DNA of 64,000 nt from contig NZ_MOOY01000001.1 of assembly GCF_001931685.1 (NCBI RefSeq), forward strand, positions 372,001-436,000. Reading direction: 5' to 3'. The position numbers and the translations under genes are program-made. Position 1 is the stretch's first letter, and each line of letters starts with the position of its first letter. This DNA comes from Pararhizobium arenae (GTDB lineage Bacteria; Pseudomonadota; Alphaproteobacteria; Rhizobiales; Rhizobiaceae). Below are positions 48,322-57,553 of the stretch, piece by piece. Below the pieces are notes generated by a model that was not told where the DNA came from, made no database searches, and saw only the letters and a list, made by a program, of their open reading frames with translations.

Positions 48322-48542
48322 GGGTCTTCATCACGGAGCTCGTTGACGAACTCAAGTGTTACGGTTCGGCCGGTCGGATTGCGTTTGATAAGCGGTACGC
48401 CATTCCGCTTCAGCGGCATTCCTCGTTCGACCCGTTCCTTCACCAGATCGACCACAAACTCGTCCAATGTCTTTCTTTCATGCTTCGCCAATGTTTTGGC
48501 GTCCGCCACGACATCATCTTCGATGTTTATGATCATTTGCAT
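48318..48542 (-). CDS. vapB: VapB-type antitoxin
   Basis: A 74-residue protein (from the ATG at 48542, with GAGGA upstream) with a short N-terminal strand MIINIEDD and a helical region that resembles a ribbon-helix-helix antitoxin (DVVADAKTLAKHERKTLDEFVVDLVKERVERG). The C-terminal part would wrap the toxin. The open frame to 48620 spans the promoter and is not coding. Confidence 0.8.
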   Translation of the reverse strand: MQMIINIEDDVVADAKTLAKHERKTLDEFVVDLVKERVERGMPLKRNGVPLIKRNPTGRTVTLEFVNELRDEDP

Positions 48543-48567
48543 GGAGTATCCTCGGTTCTGAAGCAGA

Positions 48568-48595
48568 ATTATATGCGAAACTGGTTTGTTCTCAA
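48568..48595 (-). promoter_or_regulatory. vapBC promoter
   Basis: TTGAGA (plus 48590-48595) and a perfect TATAAT (plus 48568-48573) with a 16-base spacer on the minus strand, about 25 bases before the vapB start. Confidence 0.75.
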
Positions 48596-48643
48596 TGCTC
48601 GTGTGTGTTGACAATTTCACGACATGCCACTAAAGACGGCCCC

Positions 48644-48672
48644 AACGCCGGGCCGAAATGCCCGGTGTTTTA
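48644..48672 (+). terminator. Plus-strand terminator upstream of rpsD
   Basis: AACGCCGGGC / GCCCGGTGTT, ten pairs with one G-U, loop CGAAAT, then TTTTA. It reads on the plus strand, yet the nearest upstream plus-strand gene is the HerA-like gene 760 bases away, beyond vapBC. Confidence 0.7.
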
Positions 48673-48807
48673 TTCGACATGTCCCGTGGCTTCTCCGTTA
48701 GCGTAATGTGAGAAACCTGTCAGAGCCCGAAAACGGGTTCAGAGGAGGGCGTGTTTCCTTCATCCGGTATGGAAACAGACCGGTGCAACGTTCTGAAAGG
48801 AAATGCG

Positions 48808-49425
48808 ATGAGCAAGCGCGAATCGTCCAAGTACAAAATTGACCGCCGTATGGGCGAAAACATCTGGGGCCGTCCGAAGTCCCCGGTGAACCGCCGCGAA
48901 TACGGTCCTGGCCAGCATGGCCAGCGTCGCAAGTCCAAGCTTTCGGACTTCGGTGTGCAGCTGCGCGCCAAGCAGAAGCTGAAGGGCTACTACGGCGACA
49001 TCCGCGAGAAGCAGTTCCGCGCCGTTTACGACGAAGCCAACCGCCGCAAGGGCGACACTGGTGAAAACCTGATCGGTCTGCTCGAATCGCGCCTCGACGC
49101 GATCGTCTACCGCGCCAAGTTCGTTCCGACGGTCTTTGCTGCCCGTCAGTTCGTCAACCACGGCCACGTCAAGGTCAACGGCGTTCGCGTCAACATCGGT
49201 TCGTACCGCTGCAAGGCCGGCGACGTTATCGAAGTTCGCGAAAAGTCCAAGCAGCTGGTCACGGTTCTCGAAGCCGTTGCTCTGGCCGAGCGTGACGTTC
49301 CGGACTACATCGAAGCGGATCACAACAAGATGGTTGCGACCTTCGCTCGCGTTCCGTCGCTTGCTGATGTTCCGTATCCGGTCATCATGGAACCGAACCT
49401 GGTCGTCGAATTCTATTCGCGTTAA
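48808..49425 (+). CDS. rpsD: 30S ribosomal protein S4
   Basis: A 205-residue primary 16S rRNA-binding protein. It opens [41 protein letters not shown] and contains an S4 RNA-binding domain ([37 protein letters not shown]). Start at 48808 follows AAAGGAAATGCG. It is alone, as in many alphaproteobacteria, outside the alpha operon. Terminator follows. Confidence 0.98.
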   Translation: MSKRESSKYKIDRRMGENIWGRPKSPVNRREYGPGQHGQRRKSKLSDFGVQLRAKQKLKGYYGDIREKQFRAVYDEANRRKGDTGENLIGLLESRLDAIVYRAKFVPTVFAARQFVNHGHVKVNGVRVNIGSYRCKAGDVIEVREKSKQLVTVLEAVALAERDVPDYIEADHNKMVATFARVPSLADVPYPVIMEPNLVVEFYSR

Positions 49426-49453
49426 TCCGGGCTTTCAGTCTTGTGAATTTGGG

Positions 49454-49487
49454 AAAAGCCGCTCAGAAATGGGCGGCTTTTTCTTTG
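49454..49487 (+). terminator. rpsD terminator
   Basis: AAAAGCCGC / GCGGCTTTT nine-pair stem followed by TTCTTT, 28 bases after the rpsD stop. Confidence 0.88.
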
Positions 49488-49518
49488 TCGATTTTTCTTG
49501 AATGCCCGCGGAGATTTC

Positions 49519-50463
49519 ATGTCCGATCCGACGCCGCTCGATCTGCAAGCCATCCTCGACGACATCTATCGGGACCTGACACCGCGACTGGGCGAGGGCA
49601 AGGTGGCGGACTACATTCCGCAGCTCGCCCGCGTCAATCCCCGGCGTTTCGGCATGGCCGTGGTCACGGTCGATGGCGCTGTCCATATGGTTGGTGATGC
49701 CGAGGTGCCGTTTTCGATCCAGAGTATCTCCAAGGTGTTCACGCTGACGCTGGCGCTCGGCAAACACGGCGAAAACATCTGGAAACGGGTCGGTCGCGAA
49801 CCTTCAGGCTCGGCCTTCAATTCGATCGTCCAGCTCGAGCATGAGCATGGTATTCCGCGCAATCCCTTCATCAATGCCGGCGCGATCGCGATCACCGATC
49901 TGGTGCTGGCGGGGCATACGCCGAAGGAGGCGATCGGCGAAATCGTCCGTTTCATGCGTTATCTCGCGGACGAGGATGATATCCTGATCGACAACGAAGT
50001 CGCCCGCTCGGAAGCCGCCACGGGATACCGCAACTTCGCGCTCGCCAATTTCATGCGCTCCTTCGGCAAGCTGGATCATCCCGTCGAGCATGTGCTGGGC
50101 GTCTATTTCCATCAATGCGCGCTGGCCATGAGTTGCCGGCAGCTGGCGAAGGCCGGGCTGTTTTTGGCCGCATCCGGGAAAGTTCCGCTGAGCGGCCATT
50201 CCGTTGTCTCACGTCAGCGGGCGCGGCGGATCAATGCGCTGATGCTGACCTGCGGACACTATGACGGCTCCGGCGAATTTGCCTACAAGGTTGGCTTGCC
50301 GGGTAAGAGCGGCGTTGGTGGCGGCATTCTGGTGGCGGCACCCGGCAAGGCATCTGTCGCGGTCTGGTCGCCGGGTCTCAATCACAACGGCAATTCGCTG
50401 CTGGGTTCCCTGGCGCTCGAGATGCTGGCCAATCGTACCGGCTGGTCGGTGTTTGGTGCATAA
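49519..50463 (+). CDS. glsA: Glutaminase
   Basis: A 314-residue serine-dependent beta-lactamase-fold enzyme that hydrolyses glutamine to glutamate and ammonia. The catalytic SxxK lies in [18 protein letters not shown], and [31 protein letters not shown] and the [17 protein letters not shown] end are typical of GlsA. Start at 49519 follows GGAGA. It may aid acid tolerance or nitrogen use. Confidence 0.95.
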   Translation: MSDPTPLDLQAILDDIYRDLTPRLGEGKVADYIPQLARVNPRRFGMAVVTVDGAVHMVGDAEVPFSIQSISKVFTLTLALGKHGENIWKRVGREPSGSAFNSIVQLEHEHGIPRNPFINAGAIAITDLVLAGHTPKEAIGEIVRFMRYLADEDDILIDNEVARSEAATGYRNFALANFMRSFGKLDHPVEHVLGVYFHQCALAMSCRQLAKAGLFLAASGKVPLSGHSVVSRQRARRINALMLTCGHYDGSGEFAYKVGLPGKSGVGGGILVAAPGKASVAVWSPGLNHNGNSLLGSLALEMLANRTGWSVFGA

Positions 50464-50578
50464 GGCGCTCGTTGATTGAAGCGGTTTAAGCCTTTTTCCT
50501 TGATCTTGCCGCTGTCACAGGGCAAGGGCAGGGGCGTGCTAGTTTCCGCCCCTATTGGGCATTGTCCGGAAGACGATC

Positions 50579-51466
50579 ATGGACCTTTCCGAAAGCATCC
50601 CGGCGCTCGACGCCGCAGTCGAACCGTTGCTTGAAGCGGAAGACGATAGTTTTTCGCACCCGCTCTTTGCGAAGATGCCGTCGTCGGTTTCCTTCAACAA
50701 GCTGCGCAAGCGCCTGCTGCGGCAGGTGCGCCAGGCCATTGACGATTTCGGCATGCTGAACGGCCAAAAGCGCTGGCTTGTCGGCGTTTCCGGCGGCAAG
50801 GACAGCTACAGCCTGCTGGCATTGCTGCTCGACCTGAAATGGCGCGGCCTTCTTCCCGTTGAGTTGGTTGCCTGCAATCTCGATCAGGGACAACCGAATT
50901 TCCCGAAACACGTTCTTCCGGAATATCTCTCGTCGATCGGTGTTGAGCACCGCATCGAGTATCGCGACACCTATTCGATCGTGAAGGAGAAGGTGCCAGC
51001 CGGCGGAACCTATTGTGCGCTCTGTTCGCGCCTGCGCCGCGGCAATCTCTATCGCATCGCCCGCGAGGAAGGCTGTGACGCGCTGGTGCTCGGCCATCAC
51101 CGCGAGGATATCCTCGAAACCTTCTTCATGAACTTCTTCCATGGCGGGCGGCTCGCCACCATGCCGGCAAAGCTCTTGAACGACGAGGGCGACCTGATGG
51201 TCCTGCGCCCTCTTGCCTATGCGGCCGAAGACGATCTCGCAAAATTTGCGGCGGCCATGGAGTTCCCCATCATCCCCTGCGACCTCTGTGGCTCGCAGGA
51301 CGGGCTGGAGCGCAATGCGATGAAGGCGATGCTCTCCGATATCGAGCGGCGCATGCCCGGACGCAAGGACACGATGTTGAGGGCGCTTGGCCATACCAAT
51401 CCTTCGCACCTGCTCGATCCGAAGATTTTCGATTTCAAATCCCTGATTGCGGAGCCCCGTGAATGA
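50579..51466 (+). CDS. ttcA: tRNA 2-thiocytidine(32) synthetase TtcA
   Basis: A 295-residue tRNA thiolase. The PP-loop SGGKDS is at residues 71-76, and the conserved Cys pair CALC (146-149) belongs to the Fe-S site, with a later CDLCGSQ. Start at 50579 (MDLSESIP). It overlaps the next gene by four bases. Confidence 0.94.
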   Translation: MDLSESIPALDAAVEPLLEAEDDSFSHPLFAKMPSSVSFNKLRKRLLRQVRQAIDDFGMLNGQKRWLVGVSGGKDSYSLLALLLDLKWRGLLPVELVACNLDQGQPNFPKHVLPEYLSSIGVEHRIEYRDTYSIVKEKVPAGGTYCALCSRLRRGNLYRIAREEGCDALVLGHHREDILETFFMNFFHGGRLATMPAKLLNDEGDLMVLRPLAYAAEDDLAKFAAAMEFPIIPCDLCGSQDGLERNAMKAMLSDIERRMPGRKDTMLRALGHTNPSHLLDPKIFDFKSLIAEPRE

Positions 51467-52287
51467 CCGAGACCGTCGATATCGCCCAGCTTGCCAATCT
51501 CCTGCAGGAAGCCGCTGCCCGCGAAATCCTGCCGCGTTTCCGCAATCTCGGAACGGGCGATGTTCGGATGAAGACCGAAGCGATCGATCTCGTCACGGAG
51601 GCGGATGAAGCCGCCGAGCGCCTGATTAAGTCGCGCGTGGCCGAATTTGCGCCGGATGCGGTGTTTATCGGCGAGGAATCGACCGCTGCCGATCCGACGT
51701 TGCTCGATAAGCTGGCCGATGCGACGCTGGCTGTCGTGGTCGATCCGATCGACGGCACTTTCAACTATGCAGCCGGCATGCCGCTCTTCGGCGTGATGGC
51801 GAGCGTGGTGGCAAATGGCGAGACGGTCGCCGGCATCATCTATGACCCCATGGGCAACGATTGGGTTATTGCCGAGCGGGGCTCAGGCGCCTGGCTCTGC
51901 AAGGCGGATGGCTCGCAGGAGCGGCTTTCCGTATCGGTAGGCGCACCGCTGGAGGCTTTGGTCGGCTGCGCGTCAACGGGCTTCTACGAAGCCGAAGATC
52001 GCCGCACGATCATGAGCAATATGGCCAAGGTCCGGATCGCGACCAGCTATCGTTGCGCGGCGCACGAATACCGCGCCTTTGCCGGCGGGCACTTTCACTT
52101 TTTGATGTACAAGAAGCTGATGCCCTGGGATCATCTGGCGGGCGCCCTGATTGCTGAAGAGGCCGGTGCCTATGTCGCGCGTTTCGACGGTTCTCCCTAT
52201 ACGGCCCGCGATATCGATGGTGGCCTGCTGGTTGCCAGCGATCGCGAAACCTGGACGCTGCTGCGCCGCGAGGTTTTCGTCAAATAG
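51463..52287 (+). CDS. Inositol monophosphatase family protein
   Basis: A 274-residue Mg-dependent phosphatase. The metal motifs are IGEESTA (Glu pair), [21 protein letters not shown] and the later [18 protein letters not shown]. Substrate may be inositol phosphate, 3'-phosphoadenosine phosphate or another small phosphate. Translationally coupled to ttcA by an ATGA overlap. Confidence 0.88.
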   Translation: MTETVDIAQLANLLQEAAAREILPRFRNLGTGDVRMKTEAIDLVTEADEAAERLIKSRVAEFAPDAVFIGEESTAADPTLLDKLADATLAVVVDPIDGTFNYAAGMPLFGVMASVVANGETVAGIIYDPMGNDWVIAERGSGAWLCKADGSQERLSVSVGAPLEALVGCASTGFYEAEDRRTIMSNMAKVRIATSYRCAAHEYRAFAGGHFHFLMYKKLMPWDHLAGALIAEEAGAYVARFDGSPYTARDIDGGLLVASDRETWTLLRREVFVK

Positions 52288-52458
52288 GGAAGGGTGACGC
52301 CTCCGGTTAGGCAAACACGAACGTCATCCGCTGGTCTTTGCATAGGGCAAAACTTTTATCGATGTCGGGTTGACCGCTTCAGCTTTGTCGCCAGAATGGG
52401 TCGCAAATCAATGTCTTATGCGCGGCCGAGAAACGGCGCCCAAGTGGAGGAACGACCC

Positions 52459-53043
52459 ATGAGCCTGTTTTCGCTGCGTCATATCAAAATGATCGCCGCT
52501 CTTGCCCTGTCGGTGCTGGCAGGTTGTACGGTCGAGGAATATCCCGGCCCACGGCCTGAGCCGCTTCCGCGCCCGTCGCAAATGTGCACCATGGAATACA
52601 ATCCTGTCTGCGCCATTCGCGGCCGCCAGCGGGAAACCTTCTCCAACGCCTGCCAGGCGCGGGCTCGTGGCTTTGACGTCATAGGCCGCGGCGAGTGCCG
52701 GCCACAGGGGCGCCCGGACCCCGAGGAGCGCCCGCAGTTCTGCACGCGGGAATACAACCCGGTCTGCGCGCGTCGCGGCAACCGTACCCAAACGTTCTCC
52801 AACGCCTGCACGGCGGAGGCAGATGGTTTCCGGGTCATCGGACGCGGCGAATGCCGCAGCGATGAGCGGCCGGGCGGCGGCATCGACCTGCCGGACGAGC
52901 GTCCCGAGAGCCGCCCGGGGGTCTGCACCCGCGAATATGCGCCTGTCTGCGGGCGCCGTGGGGACCGTACCCGCACCTTCCCGAACAGCTGCATGGCTGA
53001 CGCCGAAGGTTTCCGGATCATCGACAACAACGCCTGCCAATAA
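52459..53043 (+). CDS. Lipoprotein with three Kazal-type inhibitor domains
   Basis: A 194-residue secreted lipoprotein (LAGC23 lipobox). It contains three near-identical Kazal-like units at 43-80, 95-132 and 156-193. Each has only four Cys with invariant spacing C-x7-C-x13-C-x14-C and ends GEC or NAC, separated by Pro/Glu/Arg-rich linkers. By analogy with Kazal inhibitors the P1 residues would be Met45, Arg97 and Arg158, suggesting trypsin-like protease targets. Start at 52459 has GGAGG eight bases upstream. Such a protein could protect the cell surface from host or predator proteases. Confidence 0.85.
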   Translation: MSLFSLRHIKMIAALALSVLAGCTVEEYPGPRPEPLPRPSQMCTMEYNPVCAIRGRQRETFSNACQARARGFDVIGRGECRPQGRPDPEERPQFCTREYNPVCARRGNRTQTFSNACTAEADGFRVIGRGECRSDERPGGGIDLPDERPESRPGVCTREYAPVCGRRGDRTRTFPNSCMADAEGFRIIDNNACQ

Positions 53044-53235
53044 GACGACACGCCTGTTGGCGTATCCCAAGATTGCGCATCGGCTTTGAAAGTCTTCGTT
53101 TACCATGATTGCATAAAGTGAACCCGGTTTCCCGCGAGGGCTGCTGCTTGCCTGTGTTCCGACACAGGTGGTCGGCAGTCTCGCGACCTCCGGACGGGCC
53201 TTGTTGTGCGTACCGTCGCGGATGAGGGTTTGTGT

Positions 53236-54453
53236 ATGGCGTGTGGGTCCCTGTTGCGCAGGTCGGTTGCGATGCTGCTGATTTCGGCAAGTCTTTCGAC
53301 CTGTACGACCGATGCGCTGGAGCCATCAGCCCGCATCGACACGAGTGCGAGCGTCGGCGCGATAAGGCCGCTTCGCGGCGAACCGGTCTCGGCCGCCTAT
53401 CCCGCACAGGACATGCCCATGACCGCGGCAAGTGCCCAGCAGGCGCAGACGTTGCCGATGATCGACAGCGAGGCCGCGAGCGGCGGCACGACGATTGCCG
53501 CGGCACCGGCCGCGGTCGTGCCCCCGGAGGGCGTCAACATGGATGCTATGCTTGGTGTCGGGGCGGGCAAGACGGTCGTCGGACTGGCGGAGGAGCAGAG
53601 CCGCGAGATCGCTGAAGGCACCACCAGCCAGCCTGTCGTTGCCGGTATCGGAGGTGAGGTTCATGCGATCGGCGGCGGGCAGCAAATGGCGATGGCGGCG
53701 CCGGTGGATACCGGATATGACCCCGATCTGCCACCCCTTAGCCCTGAAAAGCTCGCGGAGGAGGAGCGGCGCAAGGCGCAGTTCCTCCAACAGCAGCAGA
53801 GTGTGACGATGCAGCCGCAGACGACGGGGCTGGAGCGGCAGGTCGCCTTTATCCCGCGCGCTGGCAATCCGCTCGAGGAGCAGGATTTTACCGGGCAGAT
53901 GCCTTCGTCCGAAATCGCCTGCCGGCAGCGGCTGAAAAAGCTGGGCGTCGAGTTTCGCGATGTCGCGCGCATCGCCAAAGGGCGGTCCTGCGGCATCGAT
54001 TACCCGATCGAGCTCAGCGGCCTTGCCGGCGATATCGATGTGAAGCCGGCGGTCAAGCTGAACTGCGAAGTGACCGAAGCCTTTGCCAAGTGGGTGAAGA
54101 ATGAACTCGTGCCCTCGTCGCGGGCCCGCTATCTTTCCGGTGTCAAGACGATCAGGCCGCTCGGCGGCTATTCCTGCCGTACGATAAACTCGCGCCGCGG
54201 CAATCCGATGTCCGAACATGCCCGCGGCAACGCTATCGACGTCGGCAAGTTCGTGCTGCGGAACGGCAAGGAGATCGACGTGCGTAAGCCGGGCTTCTTC
54301 GCTTTCCGCGAGAAGGGGCTTCTGAAGGCGGTGCGCAGCGACAGCTGCAAGTATTTCAACACCGTGCTTGGGCCTGGCAGCGATCCGCAACACAAGGATC
54401 ACTTCCATTTCGATCTGCGCGACCGCAAGTCCGGATATCGCCACTGCGATTGA
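53236..54453 (+). CDS. Extensin-like (LAS/DD-peptidase fold) lipoprotein
   Basis: A 405-residue exported protein. The N-terminus has a lipoprotein-like signal (LISASLSTC), then about 170 residues of Ala/Gly/Gln-rich linker, and a C-terminal extensin-like domain from about 215. That domain carries the zinc-ligand pattern of LAS peptidases: SEHARGNAIDV and HKDHFHFDL, plus four or more Cys. It probably binds or cleaves peptidoglycan stem peptides. The ATG at 53236 follows GAGGGT; a GTG at 53206 is an alternative. Confidence 0.82.
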   Translation: MACGSLLRRSVAMLLISASLSTCTTDALEPSARIDTSASVGAIRPLRGEPVSAAYPAQDMPMTAASAQQAQTLPMIDSEAASGGTTIAAAPAAVVPPEGVNMDAMLGVGAGKTVVGLAEEQSREIAEGTTSQPVVAGIGGEVHAIGGGQQMAMAAPVDTGYDPDLPPLSPEKLAEEERRKAQFLQQQQSVTMQPQTTGLERQVAFIPRAGNPLEEQDFTGQMPSSEIACRQRLKKLGVEFRDVARIAKGRSCGIDYPIELSGLAGDIDVKPAVKLNCEVTEAFAKWVKNELVPSSRARYLSGVKTIRPLGGYSCRTINSRRGNPMSEHARGNAIDVGKFVLRNGKEIDVRKPGFFAFREKGLLKAVRSDSCKYFNTVLGPGSDPQHKDHFHFDLRDRKSGYRHCD

Positions 54454-54565
54454 TAAGGGAGATTGGCGGCTGGGAGCGGCCCCTTGCAGGAGCCAATCTC
54501 ATCACCTTACAGAGGACGCCGACTGGACCGCGCCGCCGTGAGGTGACGCGGTCGCCTTTCCTCTC

Positions 54566-56092
54566 CTATTTCAGCAGCGTCGCCTCCATGAAGAACTCTT
54601 CCGGCCCATCGACTTCCACCAGTCGTTTGCGCGCGATTATCCAGAAACGGTTGCCGACATTGCGCACGAAGCTACGGTCGTGGGAAACGAGGAGGCAGCT
54701 TGCCTTATGGGCCATCAGTTCCGCCTCCAGCGTTTCCTGCCCGTCGATGTCGAGATGGTTGGTCGGCTCATCCAAGAGGTAAAAGTTCGGGTTTGCAAGC
54801 CGCAGCATCAGCATGCCGAGCCGCGCCTTCTGGCCACCCGAGAGGCGGTCGATCGGCTTGTCCTGCATGTCGACGTTCATTCCGGCGCCGGCGAGCAGCG
54901 ATCGGGCGCGCTGGTCGCCGACATCAAAGCGATGGGTGACGGTCCGCATGGGGGTATCGGTGCCTTTCAGGTCGGCCAGGGCCTGATCCACATATCCAAG
55001 AACCAGTGACGGCGTTGCCTTGATGCCGTCATGCGTGGTTTCCGGGTTGGTTATGACATTGCGCAGACGCTGGATGAGCCGGGTCTTGCCGGTGCCGTTT
55101 AGGCCGAGAAGCACGATGCGATCGCCTTGGCAGATGAACTGCTTGCCGGTCCTGAACAACAGCGTGCCATCGGGAGTGCAGACTTCAGCGTCGTCGAGGG
55201 TTATGAGCACCTTGGCATGGGTGCCGCTGTTGGCGAGGCGGATCGTGCCGGCGGAGCGTTCGAGATGGGCCGGTCGGGCTGCATCTTCCAGTTTTTCGGC
55301 GCGCTCCTTCAATTGTTTCGTCTTTACCACCAGAAGATCGCTGCCGGAGTTGATGCCGATGTTCTTGAGCTTGGCAGCCTGCTTTCGCAGCTGATCAGCG
55401 GTCTTCATGTCGCGCTCGTAGCGCCGAGCATCGGCGGCATCCACTTCCTCCAGCGCCGTCCGTGCCCGTGAATAAGGCAGTGCGAAAACCGGCGATTGCT
55501 CCGGGCGCAGGAAAAGGGTGCGGTTGGTGACCGCATCGAGAAAGGCACGGTCATGGCTTGCGAGGACGACCGGGACGTCCCGGGGAAGGGCGTTCAGCCA
55601 ATCTTCCAGCGCCGCGATCTTGCCGAGATCAAGGTGGTTGGTCGGCTCGTCCAGCATCAGCACGTCCGGTTCGGTGACCCAGACGCGAGCAAGCAGCGCC
55701 AGTCGTTGCCAGCCGCCCGAGAGTGCTTTCAGTTGGCGTGTGCGGAATTCCTCGGGGACCTCAAGCGATTCCAGCACGACATCAACGCGCCAGCTTTCTG
55801 TTTCGGCCTGTTCGGCGGGCAGCGCATCGAGGACGGCGTCATAGAAGGTTTTGTCCAGCAGGACTGGCGGGACGTTCTGCTCGACGTAGCCCACGGTCAG
55901 TCCGCGCGAGCGGGTGATTTCACCCTCGGTGGCTTCCAGCGTGCCGGCAATGCAGCGGAAAAGCGTGGATTTGCCGCGACCATTGGCGGCTACGACGCTG
56001 ATGCGGTCTCCGGCATTGATGGCGAGGTTGAGGTTCGAAAACAGGGGGCTCGACAAGGTGACGCCGAGATTGCGGATATTGATGAGGGACAT
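54566..56092 (-). CDS. ABC-F family ATPase (ribosome-associated type)
   Basis: A 508-residue protein with two ABC ATPase domains and no membrane segment. First Walker A AANGRGKST (35-43) and signature LSGGWQRLALLARVW; second Walker A GLNGTGKT and signature LSGGQKARLGMLMLRL; the inter-domain linker is helical and charged (RYERDMKTADQLRKQAAKLKN). ABC-F proteins act on the ribosome as translation factors or antibiotic-protection factors. A short leader ORF with a strong ribosome binding site lies upstream, which is typical of inducible antibiotic-protection ABC-F genes. Confidence 0.9.
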   Translation of the reverse strand: MSLINIRNLGVTLSSPLFSNLNLAINAGDRISVVAANGRGKSTLFRCIAGTLEATEGEITRSRGLTVGYVEQNVPPVLLDKTFYDAVLDALPAEQAETESWRVDVVLESLEVPEEFRTRQLKALSGGWQRLALLARVWVTEPDVLMLDEPTNHLDLGKIAALEDWLNALPRDVPVVLASHDRAFLDAVTNRTLFLRPEQSPVFALPYSRARTALEEVDAADARRYERDMKTADQLRKQAAKLKNIGINSGSDLLVVKTKQLKERAEKLEDAARPAHLERSAGTIRLANSGTHAKVLITLDDAEVCTPDGTLLFRTGKQFICQGDRIVLLGLNGTGKTRLIQRLRNVITNPETTHDGIKATPSLVLGYVDQALADLKGTDTPMRTVTHRFDVGDQRARSLLAGAGMNVDMQDKPIDRLSGGQKARLGMLMLRLANPNFYLLDEPTNHLDIDGQETLEAELMAHKASCLLVSHDRSFVRNVGNRFWIIARKRLVEVDGPEEFFMEATLLK

Positions 56093-56246
56093 GGTTGTCT
56101 TCCGGTCTTTTCCGCCAGTCGCGGGCGCTCGGCCATCGTCGATTCAGGCGGTCATGAGAATGCAGACGTGCCAAGCTCAAGGCTTGGTGCTGCGGGCCAC
56201 GAGGGGCAGACCAGGAAGAGGTGTCGTCTTTGAAAACGGTCTCTGG

Positions 56247-56321
56247 TCAGCCCTGCAAACGCATCTGCAGGGCATTGACGGGACCACGCTGCCGGTAGAA
56301 CCGGAAATAGAAATTGTGCAC
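56247..56321 (-). CDS. 24-residue leader peptide upstream of the ABC-F gene
   Basis: A GTG-started ORF of 24 codons, preceded by a perfect AGGAGG six bases upstream. The peptide begins MHNFYFRFYRQR and ends ALQMRLQG, rich in aromatic residues and Arg. Its last codons form an eight-pair hairpin (56250-56273) whose folding would depend on ribosome position. A good promoter lies about 45 bases upstream and the ABC-F start follows 154 bases after its stop. The layout suggests ribosome-stalling attenuation. It is too short for routine gene calling. Confidence 0.6.
   Translation of the reverse strand: MHNFYFRFYRQRGPVNALQMRLQG
56250..56273 (-). promoter_or_regulatory. Hairpin at the end of the ABC-F leader ORF
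   Basis: GCCCTGCA / TGCAGGGC, eight perfect pairs with an eight-base loop, overlapping the last codons of the leader ORF. No T-run follows, so it is more likely a translational switch than a terminator. Confidence 0.55.
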
Positions 56322-56371
56322 GTGACCCCTCCTTTCTCTTGGTGCGGATTTTCACGCATCTGACAGGCGCT

Positions 56372-56400
56372 TTTGTACAACCAGTGCGATGATCCGGCAA
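56372..56400 (-). promoter_or_regulatory. Promoter of the ABC-F leader
   Basis: TTGCCG (plus 56395-56400), a 17-base spacer and TACAAA (plus 56372-56377) on the minus strand. The predicted start near 56365 would give a leader of about 270 bases before the ABC-F gene. Confidence 0.55.
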
Positions 56401-56431
56401 GAGCGGCGATCCGCAAGAAAGACTGGGGCGC

Positions 56432-56460
56432 AAAAAAGAAGGCCGGTGGGGACCGGCCTT
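56432..56460 (-). terminator. Minus-strand terminator upstream of the ABC-F promoter
   Basis: AAGGCCGGT / ACCGGCCTT, nine perfect pairs with a GGGG loop (CCCC on the minus strand), followed by C and six T on the minus strand. No annotated minus-strand gene lies above it, so it may end a short untranslated RNA from about 56500-56560. Confidence 0.75.
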
Positions 56461-56537
56461 GAGAAAGAACCTTGCCGTAGAGGGGACTGCCGGAGGTTCT
56501 GCAAATCAGTCGAACATGCGCATTGCACGGCCGGAAA

Positions 56538-56552
56538 ATGATTGAAAATCAT
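56538..56552. repeat. 15-bp perfect inverted repeat, operator-like
   Basis: ATGATT-GAA-AATCAT, 73 bases upstream of the TSUP transporter start and above the minus-strand terminator. It could be an operator for either direction. Confidence 0.35.
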
Positions 56553-56624
56553 CACGGTTTAATGACAGTGGTGAGGGAAAACGCCCGCCTTCGCGATGTC
56601 ACTCGCGCCAATTCAGAGAAGCTT

Positions 56625-57446
56625 ATGCCGCCGATCACAGAACTCGTCTATTTTGCGCTCGCGATTGCGGCGGCCGGTGTCGTGGCGGGTTTTTTGGCAG
56701 GGGTCTTCGGGATCGGCGGTGGGGCCATTCTGGTGCCGGTGTTCTATCAGGTGTTCGGGCTGCTCGCCGTGCCGGATGAGGTGCGCATGCAGCTTTCGCT
56801 TGGCACGTCGCTGGCGATCATCGTGCCGACCTCGATCCGCTCGTTTCTGGCGCACCGCAAGCGCGGGGCGGTGGATATCGACTTGCTGAAGGGTTGGATC
56901 GTCGCGGTGCCGCTCGGCTCGCTGATGGCGGCTGGTATCGCCGGCTACGTCTCCGGCGAGACGCTGATGGGCGTCTTTGCCGTGATTGCGATCCTGATGG
57001 CGGTCCGCATGTTCTTCAACCGCGAGAACTGGCGGATCGCCGACGATCTTCCGGGCAATCCGGTTCGCTGGATCGCGGGAGTGGTGATTGGCGTGCTATC
57101 GGGACTGATGGGTGTTGGCGGCGGGGTAATCAACAATATCTTCATGACCACCCATGGCCGAACGATCCATCAGGCGGTGGCGACATCCTCCGGGCTTGGC
57201 GTGCTGATCTCCATTCCGGGCCTGATCGGCTATATCTGGGCGGGCTGGGGCGCGGCCGGGCTTCCAGCGTTTTCGACCGGCTTCATCAACTGGATCGCGG
57301 TGATCCTCGTGATCCCGTTGACGCTGCTGGTGGCGCCGCTCGGGGTCCGGACCGCGCATGCGCTGGACCGGCGCAAACTGGAGATCGGTTTCGGCATCTT
57401 CCTGACGGTAACTGCACTGCGGTTCTTCTATGCCATGATAAACTGA
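56625..57446 (+). CDS. TSUP/TauE-SafE family membrane transporter
   Basis: A 273-residue protein with seven or eight membrane segments and the twin glycine-rich motifs of the TSUP family, [25 protein letters not shown] near the start and [19 protein letters not shown] in the second half. These transporters export sulfite or organosulfonates. Start at 56625 ([10 protein letters not shown]), after AGAGAAGCTT; the longer frame from 56523 is not supported. Confidence 0.88.
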   Translation: MPPITELVYFALAIAAAGVVAGFLAGVFGIGGGAILVPVFYQVFGLLAVPDEVRMQLSLGTSLAIIVPTSIRSFLAHRKRGAVDIDLLKGWIVAVPLGSLMAAGIAGYVSGETLMGVFAVIAILMAVRMFFNRENWRIADDLPGNPVRWIAGVVIGVLSGLMGVGGGVINNIFMTTHGRTIHQAVATSSGLGVLISIPGLIGYIWAGWGAAGLPAFSTGFINWIAVILVIPLTLLVAPLGVRTAHALDRRKLEIGFGIFLTVTALRFFYAMIN

Positions 57447-57553
57447 CGGTCTCAGCGGCTTTCCGAAAAAGAGGCGTTTTTGGGGCTGAAATTTTATGCG
57501 ATCGGCCCCATATAGAACACAATCCTGCCCGCCCTCCGAATTTCGGGACTTCC

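Noticed and set aside
56894..57553. N-terminal extension of the YadG-like ATPase
   Set aside because: It overlies the TSUP gene in another frame; the ATPase starts at 57554 with a conserved N-terminus.
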